From: Balanoglossus misakiensis
Lineage: Eukaryota > Hemichordata
Assembly: GCA_040954595.2 (NCBI GenBank)
Contig: CM082592.2
Location: 3,968,001-4,032,000, forward strand
DNA length: 64,000 nucleotides
Reading direction: 5' to 3'
The notes beneath the pieces are model-generated. The model was not told the DNA's origin, ran no database searches, and saw only the letters and a program-made list of their open reading frames with translations. Positions 11,619 through 24,256 of the stretch are shown here, piece by piece. Numbering within the stretch: position 1 is the first letter of the stretch; each line of letters starts with the position of its first letter. The translations under genes and the position numbers were made by a program.

Positions 11619-13611
11619 AAATACGTCGTACATATAACTGTTTCTCGCAAATGCTGTTTTTCACACATGTTTCGAACTTCACAGAAACTATAAATTTTGG
11701 TAATTTCATTTCTATCAGCTAGGGTCGTGTCACGCTAGAATTCGCAGCATGAGACCGACTTTGCCAATCAGTGGGGAACAAAATCGCCCCGCGGGAAGTC
11801 ATTGTCGTAAAATCTATCATATTCTTCCTTATAAAATCTGACTTACACACATGCACACTACAATTTAATTGTGTTTGCCACCAGCAAAGCTAATTACATA
11901 CACAAGAAATGTCACAATGTACGGATTAATTGTCGTCTTCTCGATAAGTCTCGATATTATCATCAGTCACGAGGTTGCCGTGTGAACACATGATTACAGA
12001 GATGACATCTTTCGGTTTGGAATGACGTAATCATGGCCCGACAGCGTTTCATTTACTCGGGTGAGGCGCGATATCAAATCTTCTCGCGTATAATTAGAAT
12101 AACAAAGAAAGTCTGCCTGTCGATCGAGTTCTGTTCTCCCTCACAATCTATTTTATGTTTGGCACCAGCCAGACAAATTGATGTCTTCAATCCGACGGTC
12201 TGCAGGGTGATATTGATTTAGAAGAGAACTTGCCCCCTAAAGTACATGGTGGTACATCATGTACTTACTATAATGATGACAAATGTCCTTGCTGCGATAA
12301 ATTCTCATAGCCAAGGAAAAAAACGCCCCATTAAAAACTTCCACCTACCAAGAAAATGCAATTTCCCAGCCTTGCCCAATTTCCAAGCCTGCAGTTTCAT
12401 TTCAAATTGAATGTTTTTGCTGTTGTAGTTTTATTTAGCAAGAGTAAAGTAATGATTAAGTCTAACAGAGAACTTGCTGGCAGTATGTGGTTCACCTAGA
12501 CTGTTGACACCCTACAAGATATTTTCTGTCATCAAACATGCAGGCTATCCAATGTGTTCTTTCAGTACTAAAATAATATGATAGTTTCAACATGTGGTTT
12601 GGTATTTCACATTTGTTTCGTCATGATTTTTAAAAAAAAACGTTATTAAACTCAAAATAACTCAAAAACTTTCCAAAGTTAAAAAATATATAATATATAT
12701 CATGGATATTTTATTCGATGGACAAATTTCTCCAAAGGAAAGATAGAAAGTGAGAAAGAGATGTGAAAAAATTATGTCCGTGAAGAACTACAAGTACATG
12801 TATTTATATGCCAGAGAACCACATTTACCTTCAGCCTAAAAAAAAAAAATATGAAAAAAAATATTCGCTCGCCGCTCCTGGAACTTGCTAGTTTCTTCAT
12901 ATATTGAGCCACATCTGTGATTATTGAAAACCTAGCAAAATCATTCTAAGAACTTGACTCGTCCTAATCCTGATTCTCCAGTCTTCAAGCTGAATTAACG
13001 TTAGAGTATCAAACTTGGAAATTTAAAAGAAAAATGGTTTTGATTCAAAGGCAAAAAAATTGCACAAAAATGAAATATGTTAATATAATTATAAAAAACC
13101 CATTACTTCATTGGTTTTCTAGAACCTTTAAAGACATGCATCAGGAAATTAAAAAAAAAATCTTTCATCTTCATTTATCTAGGTAAAAATAACCCTACTT
13201 TGATCAGCATATGTTATATGAACCACTCAATAAATTTTTGCTTGGTCAAATCCAAAGTACATTTGAACCCTGTGCAGCAATGTTATCTCAAGTACAGATG
13301 AGACTATTCTTGAGAGCCATGAAAAAGGGAAATTTTACTCACGGAAATTAAGTAAGTGATCGACCATGTATTTGCTTAATGTCGGTTATTGTTAGTTTGA
13401 GTTTAGTGACAGTCGTGACGTGGGAAGCCCAGCTGGACGTGGTCGCTTGAAGAGAGGCGACGTAATACACCCACAGACTCTTTGAAATTTGTTGAAAGAC
13501 TGGAAAAGTGACTTTGAATGTAAGAATCATGTAGAGGAAACTGGCATATCAATTGTATGACATGATTGCTCTGCGTGCATCCGTAATAAATGTTATAGGA
13601 CTGCTGAGGCA

Positions 13612-13848
13612 TTAAAGGGACAAAGTCTCTCTCTCGCTGCACTTTTTTTTCGGTTAATTATGTTTGATACAAGACGCCGTTTATGTTATTCTATATGTGG
13701 TTGTATATTGAATCAACGTTCAATCACACACACCTTCCATCCCACGTGTAGACATAAGAGTGAAAAACTTGCCAAAATGTATAAACGGTAGAGACCGATT
13801 ATTGGATGAGATTTTTACTCTCATATCCTACAAACGGGATGGAAGTTT
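13612..13848. mobile_element. Truncated copy of the TTAAAGGGACA palindromic MITE (left arm and centre)
   Basis: The left tip TTAAAGGGACAAAGTCTC is intact, followed by TTAATTATGTTTGATACAAG and the central AAACGGTAGAGACCGATTAT. The match stops after GGGATGGAAGTT, so the right arm is lost. Confidence 0.65.
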
Positions 13849-16789
13849 AATATAAAAAAGTGAATTGGGATGTTTCATCCAGACCATCACATCTAATCTG
13901 CATGCATGTAGTGTCACTTGGTGTTTTTCTTCTATTCAGCCTGGGCTTCTTGATTGCAGGCATTTAGGATTTTTTCAATCAAAGCCAGGAAATCACTGTT
14001 TCTGAACCACTCAAGGCAGCTATAGCTCACTGTTTTTTTTGTCAGGAAATCTATCCAGCATGCCTTGTAAAATATATGCCACTATGGTATAAACTCAGTC
14101 ACTCGTAACCTGAGCTTTTTCAGTTACAGAGAAACCAACCTAATGCCATTCCGGTTGGAATGAACGTATATATCCTCAAGCTTTACGACAAAGCCAAACG
14201 TTTCTCCTTTTCAAAGTGTGTAGGTATACTGACGTCTCTGAGTGCACACGTGATTTTTTATCTTAATTTTGCGAGTCGAATCACAAATTTAGCAGCGACG
14301 CAGTACGTCATTCCCCTGAAAGCCCGCACGTGCCTCACAATGTATGTTTTTCCCGAAAAAGTGTCATCTTATATTGTTTGATACACTTCTGTAGTGATAC
14401 GTGTAGTAACACTGGGTGCGTGGTCGGTACAAATGTGCAATTTTGTTTCGCAGATCATGACTGCTGACTTGTAAACATAAATACCCTACAGCTTTGAATC
14501 TGAATGAAATACTTGACAAGGCCGAATACAAACATTCCCATTTCTTCCTGTTTTCCGCTGGCGTGTAAGGCTTGGCCCGTCTCTTGTTAAGGATGTACGC
14601 GCAGAACATAAACTGTAAAACCGTGTGCATTTGTTTTTTTCCCTGTAGGGTCACGTTGAGAAGAGCAAGAAAACTCACTTCTACTATTGTCATTTTCGTG
14701 AATTTTTACACATAGCTCAGTCCAATAAAAATAAATTCATCGGTCAAATAAAATCGCATTATTTATTGAAAGGTGAAATTTAAAGGAGAAAAGAAGAAGG
14801 TGCAAAGAAAACCCCTCGGGGAAGAATCACACGTTCTGTGAATTTGTCCAAAACCGAACGAAAAGATTATCTACAAAATGAAAATCAGTACTACTTGTAT
14901 TATATTGACAAGTCCTTTGTACTGTTGCTATGACTACCAGTGGTGATGCAGCGGTTATTTTGCTAAATACTAACTCAAAATTACTTCCTAATAAGAAGGA
15001 AGGTATTAGCGTAATGCTCCTTTTTTCACTTCTCTCTCAGTAATTTTCGGCCGACAGTTGTCGTAACAGGGGCGAGTTGAAATAATGATATTAAACTAAT
15101 GATGAGAACTCACCATGAGTGATGGCTACAGTTTTCGATGATTAATTCGGTTGGTTGGTCAGTCTAGTTGAAAAAAAATGAAATTGAACCACAATACGAA
15201 GTGATGTCACCACTTCAGATGAATAATTATGGGTTTTGTTCCAAAATGAGATGTTTCCAGTATTCAAGGTGGAAGATGCAAATATGACACAAGTTGTTGA
15301 CAGCGACCATGTTAACATATTTACTGAACAGATGTTTGCATAAATCGACAATTCAATAGACATCTCAGAAATTTCATCTGAAGATTGTCTAGAATGCATC
15401 GGTCACGCGATACCGTAATTGAGTAACAAACTGGCAATTGCAATGAACATGATTACATTATAAGTGAATTACATTTTTTAACGGGTGGTGTAGTGCAATG
15501 AACTGATTTTGTCGGTCGTTCGCCAAAGATTTTCGCATCAGATGAAAAGTGTTTGTGTTTGCTCAAGGATTTGCGTGTTTCCTGAATTTTTTGAGAGGTT
15601 AATACTCTTCTTGAACATAGCTGGTTTGTGAGCTACTTTCCTTAGTGCTTTCTATGTTTTATAAAAAGATGCACGAAGTCACATAAATAATAAATGAATC
15701 TGGATTTATGCAAATGTTGCAATCCTTTTATAGCAACATCTGTGGCAAAGAGGAACTACATTTTACTGTCAATGATGTGTATGTACTATACACAGGGATG
15801 ACAGATGGGTGGCTTAGAGGAACAGTTTGCTATACCTTTGGGTGCTTGAAAAACTTTGTACGTCTTGAATCTAGCCGAGCACTCAGGCAAAATCTTTCTA
15901 CAATCTAGCAACACCCATTGAATTTTAAAACTAAACTGTAAGCACACCCCGTGGAGAAAACGTGAGGTAGTGAGATCCCGCTTGAAGTCAATCACAGATA
16001 GGGATCTTCAAATGAATTCTGGCAAGATCATTCTCAAGGCAGGGTAGTAATGTAAGCAGCCTTGGCTCACTAATACTTGTACGTCTGAGTTGAAAGATAA
16101 ATCTGTGGAAGAAAATTGACATGTGCCTAAAGATGATATAACATAATCTGTCCTGCAACAATAAAAGGATATTTAGTGAAGTCTGAAATTGTTTTTAGAA
16201 ATCAGTAAGAAAACCCTGAAAATTCTAATTTGATAGAGTGGTGTTATACTTACAGGCACTTTCCTTTTTCATGCAATAAATAACCCCTGGTGATTATTGG
16301 CAGCTCTTACCATCCACATTTGGTTTTCTTTTTCTGTCGAATTATGACTTCTGGGAATAAGGATGATATGGGATTGAAACTTATTCACAACAGGTGATCT
16401 GTCTTGTGTAGTACCGAAGGTAGGCGCGGTTGTCAAACTCTGATTTAGTAAGATTATGTGACTTTTATTATGTTATGTGCCTTTTGGAGTAATGAAGTGA
16501 ACCCACTTTGTCAAAGAAGGGCAGTGTAAATGTAATGGCGTGGGGAAATGATGATTGATAATGTCGCTATTAGTTTCATGTTGGCGGTGCATTCGGTGAA
16601 GTGGTTCTCAGTCCCAGCCATTGAGCAAATGATTACTGATGATAGATACTGTCTGGTCTGTATCTTAGAATTACTGTCTGTCTGCATCTACACTGAGTGA
16701 GTAATAGTCCTTGACAGACAGTTCATTCATCTTTCGATATCATCTTTTGATATCAGTACTCGGAACCCTACACCCAAACCATGTGTAAA
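13849..16789. other. Non-coding apart from a dispersed repeat
   Basis: Contains repeat copy a (14585-14760). No convincing exon on either strand. Confidence 0.5.
14585..14760 (+). repeat. Dispersed repeat, copy a
   Basis: Shares AAGGATGTAC, then TTCTACTATTGTCATTTTCG with TGAATTTTT, then GGTCAAATAAAATCG with 18093-18260 in the same order. An old dispersed repeat of about 170 bases, unclassified. Confidence 0.4.
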
Positions 16790-16970
16790 TACTATAAAAC
16801 TGGTTATTTTTCGCGACAGGAAATGTTCGCGATATCAAAGGAGGCAAGGATTAATTTTCGCGTTCTCTTATTTTCACTGAAAAAAACATTTTATTTTATT
16901 TCCATGTTTTTTTGGCTCTCGCGTGTTTTGCGAAAATTTATTGCTCGCGAAAATAACCCGTTTTACAGTA
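16790..16970 (-). mobile_element. TACTGTAAAACGG palindromic MITE (reverse copy)
   Basis: The right end CCGTTTTACAGTA is the reverse complement of the family's left tip. The left end TACTATAAAACTGG has two changes. The interior contains TTTCGCGACAGGAAATGTTC and GCTCTCGCGTG shared with the other copies. Confidence 0.65.
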
Positions 16971-18092
16971 CAATGACTGTTTCTGGTGTATCTAATAAAT
17001 TATGCATTGTGTCATTGGCACGTTCGTCGTGCAAGGTTAGCTTTAAGCCCGCAAATAAATTGAGTATAACATTCTAGAGGGTAATAATTTCAAAAATAAC
17101 CAAATAATATTAAGCATATTAAAATTTTTTTGTTCAATCTTAGTGCCATTGCTCTACATTGACAGAGTCTGGTTACTTTGGCTGTCCTTCCCTGTACAGG
17201 CCAATATGGAAAAGATATGTTCAATATTTAATGAACAATGTAATCTCCATGTTTTTGGACAATATTCTAGCTGTTTTTTCTCGTATATGCCGTGAGTCAT
17301 TTATGATTATATGAAAACTACTAAATTTTTAATCAAGAAGCAATGTTATACATTGTGCATATTGACTGAATTTATGAATAATTGAATGACGATTTCTGTA
17401 AGGTATGTACGGTATTGTCATTTGAGTGTTTATGTGTCATGTCTACAGTCCAGAAGTAAATCTAATAACTGATGGTTCAAAATCTTATAAACAAGCATAT
17501 CTGGTGCCCAGGGAATGTCTACAACTTGTACATCTGACTTCAAAATAAATAAACCTTTAAATTTGTAATTGTTGTGAGTGACTTTCACAAAACTAAAGGT
17601 CACTGATATAAATTTGGAAGAAAAATCTGCATTTTTACACCTTAGGCAAATTTCATTGTGATGTTTTAAAGCCGTATATTCCAGAACTTTTTACGTTTTT
17701 TGTTGTTTACCCAAAAATATCTTCAAATTGTCTTCAATATTCTTTAAGTTCTCTCCATGATTTCCTTGACAGAACGAACAAAAAAATTGAGAAGCAATTT
17801 AGTTTCCATTTGCGTTATTTGATCCAGGCAGCCCGTTCTGGTGGCAATCAAATTCTTATTAATTTGTTCAATTATTTACTTGTATGTTCCCATCAATGTT
17901 TAATAACCAGCTGAAAGGTACCCCTAGGGGAGCGTGTTTACACAAGATCGTTTCGTTTTAAAGCAAAATCACACGAAAAAAATGGGGAAAAAATGTTCCG
18001 TTCTACAGCATATGGGTCTTTTTACGGAATTAAATGGTTTGTGTGGTTACCAGGACACACAGCATACAGTGATGAGACTTAAGATGCTCTCT

Positions 18093-18260
18093 CAAGGATG
18101 TACCGTACGTGCACTACCGTATGAATACAAGCATGTGAAATTTGTCTCCTCCCATTGGATTGCATAAAGAATTGTCAGAAAACCAATTTCTACTATTTTC
18201 ATGAAATTTTGTGCATGCCTTTAGAATTCAGTGGTCAAATAAAATCGAATGGTCACAATT
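18093..18260 (+). repeat. Dispersed repeat, copy b
   Basis: Shares blocks with 14585-14760 (AAGGATGTAC, TTCTACTATTTTCATGAAAT, GGTCAAATAAAATCG). The central segments have diverged. Confidence 0.4.
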
Positions 18261-18484
18261 GCCCAATTATAGCTTTGTTGAAAATGTTCATCCATAGAAA
18301 ATACCATTGATAAAAAAATTGCTGACACAGCAGGTTTTTTCATGATCGACTAAATTCACGGCCCTGTATTTAAAAAAACCCACGGTGACCCCTATGTTTT
18401 ATAACTGATTTTTAAAAATAAAACTTACGACGGTCCGAGAATCCTTAAATCGACAATTAATAGAAATGGTATGTCCTTAAGACC

Positions 18485-18579
18485 TTAATCCTTTCACCAC
18501 CATATTGTTTGGTCCAACTCCACTGTTCTCAGTTGCAATGTTGGACCTCTGTACATGGAAATGGGGGTGAAAGGGTTAA
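18485..18579 (+). mobile_element. TTAA-flanked MITE, piggyBac-like (copy 3)
   Basis: Tips are TTAATCCTTTCACC and GGTGAAAGGGTTAA. The interior TTGTTTGGTCCAACTCCA matches the other copies. The left tip has a base change in the CCC run. Confidence 0.65.
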
Positions 18580-19479
18580 TTGGATCAGGTGAGCATACTT
18601 CCCATAATCTCCTTACTACGTTTCTGTCTTTGGGAGAAGCAGCCCAACGCTGGGTGTCACAAAGATTACTGTCAAGCAAAGCTGACTGAACGATGTACGA
18701 TCCGTTAAGTTGAAAATAATGTCTTTTCAATTCTTTGGACTGGGGATTGTTAATACACTCTCCTTGTCGCTGTTATGCTTGAACTTGTTCATGAAAATGT
18801 AACAGTCTGTCAATGTTGTGGATAATGAAAGAAAAAATGCTGAGTCAGCATTTTTACCATCATTTTTCTTTGGGCAATATTATAGTTAAAATGAAAATTG
18901 GCACAGTGACTGAAATATGTCGATCATTATAGATGCTGAATTTAATATCATTTCACAGAGAGCCAAAGGCAATGCGTCTTGAAAATTGACAACAGTGGGA
19001 GAGCTAGAGTTTTCCGGCAATTTCCCGGGTGTAATCCGGCGGGAAGAGACAGATCTGACCTCCTCCTCCTCCTACTACTGGAAAGTGTTTCTCTGATGGA
19101 TATTTGCGCAGAGTTGTCAATTCATCATTACGGACGCGGCTGTCATCGCGGACAGCGTCTCTGTGCAGGCGCGTGGCGAGGGCCAATTGTGAGTGGGGAG
19201 AAGATGATGAACTCTTTTGCATGTATGTTTCATCGCTCATCATAGTTATTACAGCCACTCATCCATTTCAGTAACAAAGCCGTCTCCGTTGCAGGGCATT
19301 TAATAATCATCCATATACACAGCTAAAAAAGATATGCAGTGAACCGTTCCCTATACATCTCATCCCTCACTCCAATAATAACTGTTTTCGTTGCGCGCTC
19401 GATTTTAATCCTCCCGGGGTTACTTCGTTTCACTTACGAGATCCCCTCCTACTTTACCGTCTTTTAGCAAGTGTTGTGA

Positions 19480-19493
19480 GTTGCCATGGCGAC
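19480..19493. promoter_or_regulatory. RFX X-box-like palindrome
   Basis: GTTGCCATGGCGAC has one deviation from the X-box palindrome. Confidence 0.35.
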
Positions 19494-20850
19494 AAGGGCC
19501 GGTGAAAAAAGCGCTGTCATTTCTGCTTGAGAAAAGGCATGTATTATGCATATTCTGTTGCTTGCGGCTAGCTTCTTATGATGCTGCAGCTTTGGTTCAA
19601 TCCTGCTTTCATCTGATGACGTTGCATACACAGTACACGTCTGTGCTCAAACCACATAATACCATGGACAGTATAATACATTGCAATACTCACAAACTTT
19701 TCTGTCGTTTGGGAAGTGGGGTATATAAAAACTAATCTTCATTATTAGCACATACACAACCACCAGAAAGCCATCTTTGAAATGATAGGTGTGGTCTTTT
19801 ATACATGCTTGTCCAAGCATGCAAACAGTTGAGACAAAAGAGTGCTAAAAAACAGTGTAATTAACACTTGGGATAAAGGAATTCTGATGAACACCAAGCA
19901 ATTAGTTAAAAGCTGACACAGTGTCAGTAATTTCAATACAACGTCACTAAAACTTGAAAGTGCGAGCTACATGCGTGTTTTTATGTGCAGTTCTGACAAA
20001 ATAAAAGTGGAATAATATAGTATGTATACCTAGAATGAAACTTATAGAAATATACCAGAGATGACAAAATTGTTTCATACGTCTTCTAACATTTTAGTGA
20101 AATTGGGGGTAACTTAGAATCAGATTTTGGCATTCAAAGATATCCTCTTAGTTCAAAAGTGTACCACTTACGTATTCACGTTTTTTGATCGATGTACATG
20201 TAGTTTCCAAATCAGCGAGTCAGGTAAACATTGCCCATCTCGCATTGTTTGTTTGACTGATGTTTTTGACAGATTTTGTGTGACGAATAATGGCGTTCCG
20301 GTTTTCATGGAGTTCGTTGTGTACCTTCCGTTCGTCTTTGTTGCGTGTTGTGTCAAAGGAAGAGAAGCTTTATACACAGAGTCAGGTTCAACTGAGATCG
20401 CAGTATGTACGCCCCCGCATAATTTGGTGAATTGCCAACGATGATTATTAACTTTTCATTATTGGAATGGATTATTTTATTCAACACATGTTGATGTTGA
20501 CATGTCATGTCAAACTTGTAATCAGATTTGCATCCATGGGTTTGCTTCTTGGCAGTTAAAGAGATCTCAACGTACGTCCTGAAGTGATGTGGAAGAGACA
20601 GACGTTTGTGTTGAAGTGATAGTGTTGACATACACTTGTAAAACCCGCAAGCTTTCAATCTAGATTTGCTGTCTCTTGAGACCAGGTTATTTCCTTAAAA
20701 GCTGATTCAACTGACAAATACAAGTGTTCGCACCTATAACTTATCACTTAAAGCCCCGATAGCTGCCATTTTGTGCATTATTTTCATGATTTTACTTTCA
20801 AACGTAGAGTGGGGTCCTCAAGCTAATCAAGTGAAGGGTGTACACGGACA

Positions 20851-21060
20851 TACTGTAAAACGGAAAATTTTCACGAACAATTAATTTTTGTGAACTACTC
20901 GAGAGCAAAAAAAAAACCGAAAATAAAAGTCGCGTAAAAATGTTTTTCTGAGAAAACAATGTAGTGAAATACAAGAACACAAAAATTAATTGTCGCTTAA
21001 CAGTTGCTGATGTAGATATCGTGAAAATTTCCTATCGTGAAATTTTCCTGTTTTACAGTA
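20851..21060 (+). mobile_element. TACTGTAAAACGG palindromic MITE
   Basis: Tips TACTGTAAAACGG and CTGTTTTACAGTA enclose 210 bases. The interior shows TTTTCACGAACAATTAATTT near the left end and ATCGTGAAAATTTCC near the right, which pair as subterminal inverted repeats. The terminal TA suggests a Tc1/mariner-type target site, an inference. No coding frame. Confidence 0.7.
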
Positions 21061-23851
21061 TTATCAACCTCTGATTGTGGCTGTAAATATAAACAAATTA
21101 AGTAATAAATGGGTGTGGCACCTATATTTAAATTGGAGAAATTTTAGTGTTTTTAATAAAAGTCAAATGTGAGACTATAGCCTACTCAATCGATTGAAAT
21201 GACGAGCCTCTTTGCATTCTGATTACTCCCAGACTTTCATTTGAATTTGTGTGATTGACAACTGATTTCACAGCACATGTTATTGTGTCGCTGCATTCGC
21301 AGTTAATCGTAAAGTATGGCTCTCCTGAAAGCTTTGATAGAATTTACATTGTCCTGCATACTTAAGCGATAGCCTCGATTTATGGATAATTTGATCATTC
21401 TGAGCAAGTTGGAAAAAAAGGTAGATATGCCTGCATATAAATATTGACTGCAGTGGCAAAAGGAAATATGTGAAATTGGAAGACAAATTGAATTCATCAG
21501 TATTTCCTAATTGTGTTAGTTTCATATCAAAAGAATCCTCTCAGTCCTGGAAGATGTTCAGAGAAGGTTGGAAAAGAATTATGGAAGACAGTCACGCACT
21601 ACATACGTACTTACTGTGGAAACACTTTTCTCAAGATGAAGTCTTGATAATTGGTATTATTCAGCTGGAAGGGCAGGCTTTCTTAAAGCAACTGAATTAA
21701 GACTTTTATAAATCTGTAGATTCACCAGAACTAACATTAACAGGCTCAGTGTTCTTAAAAAATAGAGGGTGGGCGTGTCTGCATATATTTTGAACATAAC
21801 AAATGCTTTTATATGCAAAGTATATCACTTTAAAATATTACTTTATGTCATTAAAAAACACTGCAGTGTTCTATTCTTGTATTAATTTTCATATCTGTTT
21901 CGCTCTGTTGTAATCACAACAGCCCTGGTTCAGGCACTGACTAAAATTCAGTAAGTGTGAACACTTGCATACAATCTATACACCTACAGAGGTTTTTTTT
22001 TTAGCCACGGTCGGATCCTAGTTGGATTTTACGTAATGTTATCAACACTTGCATGTAACGCTGTCTGGATGTGAATTATGCATGAGAATCCTGATTGAAC
22101 TGAATATAAGTCAGTCACTTAATTGTAAACGGCGAAGACCGATTCACATACATGTATGCCAAGGGTTAAAAAATGTGAAGAAAATTGTAATCAGAATGTA
22201 TTTTGAAATCCGCAGTGACAGAAATGTCAGGTGTCAATGCAGCAGATTATTAAGGATAAGACTAATTTGTGATCATTATTAACTGAAGAAAACTCAATTA
22301 ACCTTTTCCATTTATGGCTGAAATGTATTACGTATTCCAAAAGGGGTGATTTTGTGAGGAGTTACGTGTTAAAAATAGCTGTTGAATAATAAAGTTATCT
22401 TGTTAACCCTTTCACCACCATGGTTCAGTCCAAACCCGTTGTTTTCTATGGTTAGGGTGGACCTCTAAAGAGGGAACTGGGGGTGAAAGGGTTAATGATG
22501 CATGACCCACTATAAATTCAAAATAGCAGATAATTTAGTTTCCTTTTCTTTTTGTGTGTAATATTTCATCATTCTGACGTATCCTCAGCATTTGTGTGGT
22601 TCGGCATCAATGAATGGTACACACTACATGCATTGACAACACAAGGTACCAGTATTATTATCTTATCAATATAGGGCTAATTTCCTTCTTAATTTTCTTT
22701 ATTAGATACTTGTCACATACAGTTATGCATCAAGTCATAATCTAGACTCTACTCACATGCATTACAGTTGCTATGCTGGGTTCTGAGTACATTTTTTTTA
22801 TTTAACAAACCCAGTTCACGTTTCATCTCAGACAGGTATTCTTGATATATACAGACAGGTACATGTATTCTCGTATGGATCGAAACAGGTCCATTGAAAC
22901 ATTACGCGGTTTAATCTGTACAGAAGATAATTGTCTTAACCCAGGGCCTACAGATAGCAACGGTCTACCTGTCTCCACTGTTGTTCTTTTGCATGGCAAC
23001 ATGAGCTGTGTAGGAATGAAATTTTGCTTGAGGATATAGCATCCACCCGCCCATGGTCAGTTCATTGATTATTATGTGTGGAAGTCTTCATATTGAATTT
23101 GAATTAAGGTCCAGACTAGAATTTATTTGCCAACAAACATTGTATGTGTTTGCTAATTAATTGACAATTAATTAAGCCAATTCAGACTGAGGGTCTTTCA
23201 GCATCTTGTGGGGAGTAGAACAAGAGACTGGTTAATAAATGACTAATAAGAAATGAATTCTTACTTATCATAGCCAAAAATTATGTATTCATTGTTCAAC
23301 ATTATTTTCCAGTGAAATTATTTTAGTATACATGTATTATATTATAATTTCATTGAAACAAATAAATAACTGATTTTTTGTATTAGAACAGAAACTGCAC
23401 TTATACCAGCTTTAGGGCAGAGTAACTAACACACACAGGTGGCCTGCGCTGCTCAGTGCTGTAATAGAGTTCAATAATATGGTTGAGTGACTCTGACATC
23501 TCAAGGGGTTCTTACTGAGTATCATACAGAACTTAGTAGTCAAACATTTAGACAAGGACGCTCTCAGGCACATAACGTGACAACTACAGTGATTCTGACA
23601 CGCCATCCTCGTATCAGTCACCGCGGTAACTCCACTTCTCAGCGGCAGTTGCTCCCTGTAGTCTACTCTGTTTTTGCTGCAAGGGTTTTACTTTTACTTT
23701 AGAGTGGCTGCGAGATGATAGATGCAAACACTAAGCTACCGAACGTGATAGATCTTACCCAATAACAAGTGTCTCTGTGCGTGATACAAAATGGAAATTA
23801 CATCATTGGGAGAGGTGGATGCGATGTGAATGAGCAAATTGATGAGAGAGC
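21061..23851. other. Non-coding apart from a MITE
   Basis: Contains the TTAA MITE at 22403. No coding exon supported. Confidence 0.5.
22403..22495 (+). mobile_element. TTAA-flanked MITE, piggyBac-like (copy 4)
   Basis: Tips TTAACCCTTTCACCACC and GGTGAAAGGGTTAA are both intact. The interior TGGTTCAGTCCAAACCC is close to copy 1. This and copy 1 are the best preserved of the family here. Confidence 0.7.
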
Positions 23852-23860
23852 CCAGGGTTG

Positions 23861-24247
23861 TAGTCTAGAATCTATCCGTTCGTAGTCGCATTCACCCTAC
23901 TACCGTCTAGGAACGCCTAACCAAAATCTAGTAAGGCCATAAAAATGGTAATTTGAATGTGAATAGTCTCCAACTGAGCAATCTGACGTCAGAGAAGTCA
24001 ATCACTTACGTTGACCGACTACTGATTGGCCGTGAGGTGATGACGTTGAATGTTAATTATGTTTACAATGTAGCTCTTCCCCGAATGATACATAATCATG
24101 ATCACGTGGTGACGCTTGACGTCAGATTGCTCAGTTGGAGACTATTCACATTCAACTTACCATTTTTATGGCCTTACTAGATTTTGGTTAGGCGTTCCTA
24201 GACGGTAGTAGGGTGAATGCGACTACGAACGGATAGATTCTAGACTA
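23861..24247. mobile_element. Foldback element with 131-base TIRs and exact 9-bp target duplication (Mutator-like)
   Basis: The left arm (23861-23991) and right arm (24117-24247) are inverted repeats differing at one position of 131 by eye. The element is flanked by an identical 9-mer, CCAGGGTTG, at 23852-23860 and 24248-24256. Long TIRs with a 9-bp duplication are typical of Mutator-like foldback MITEs; the class is inferred. The 125-base centre has no useful frame. Near-identity of the arms suggests a recent insertion. Each arm ends inward with the CRE palindrome TGACGTCA. Confidence 0.8.
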
Positions 24248-24256
24248 CCAGGGTTG

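Larger units (their letters stand above)
10958..13611. other. Non-coding, no gene supported
   Basis: An 11-base G run lies at 11220-11230. A GC-richer patch at 11270-11440 has overlapping 62-codon frames on both strands and contains the X-box-like site at 11313. Neither frame has splice or motif support. The rest is AT-rich. Confidence 0.5.
16971..20850. other. Non-coding apart from repeats
   Basis: Contains repeat copy b and the TTAA MITE at 18485. A CpG-richer block at 18980-19200 has frames on both strands (84 and 88 codons) without support; it could be a regulatory island. X-box-like site at 19480. Confidence 0.5.

Noticed and set aside
23861-24247. Considered as a CRISPR-like or viral inverted repeat
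   Set aside because: Only one pair of inverted arms with a 9-bp host duplication; a DNA transposon explains it fully.
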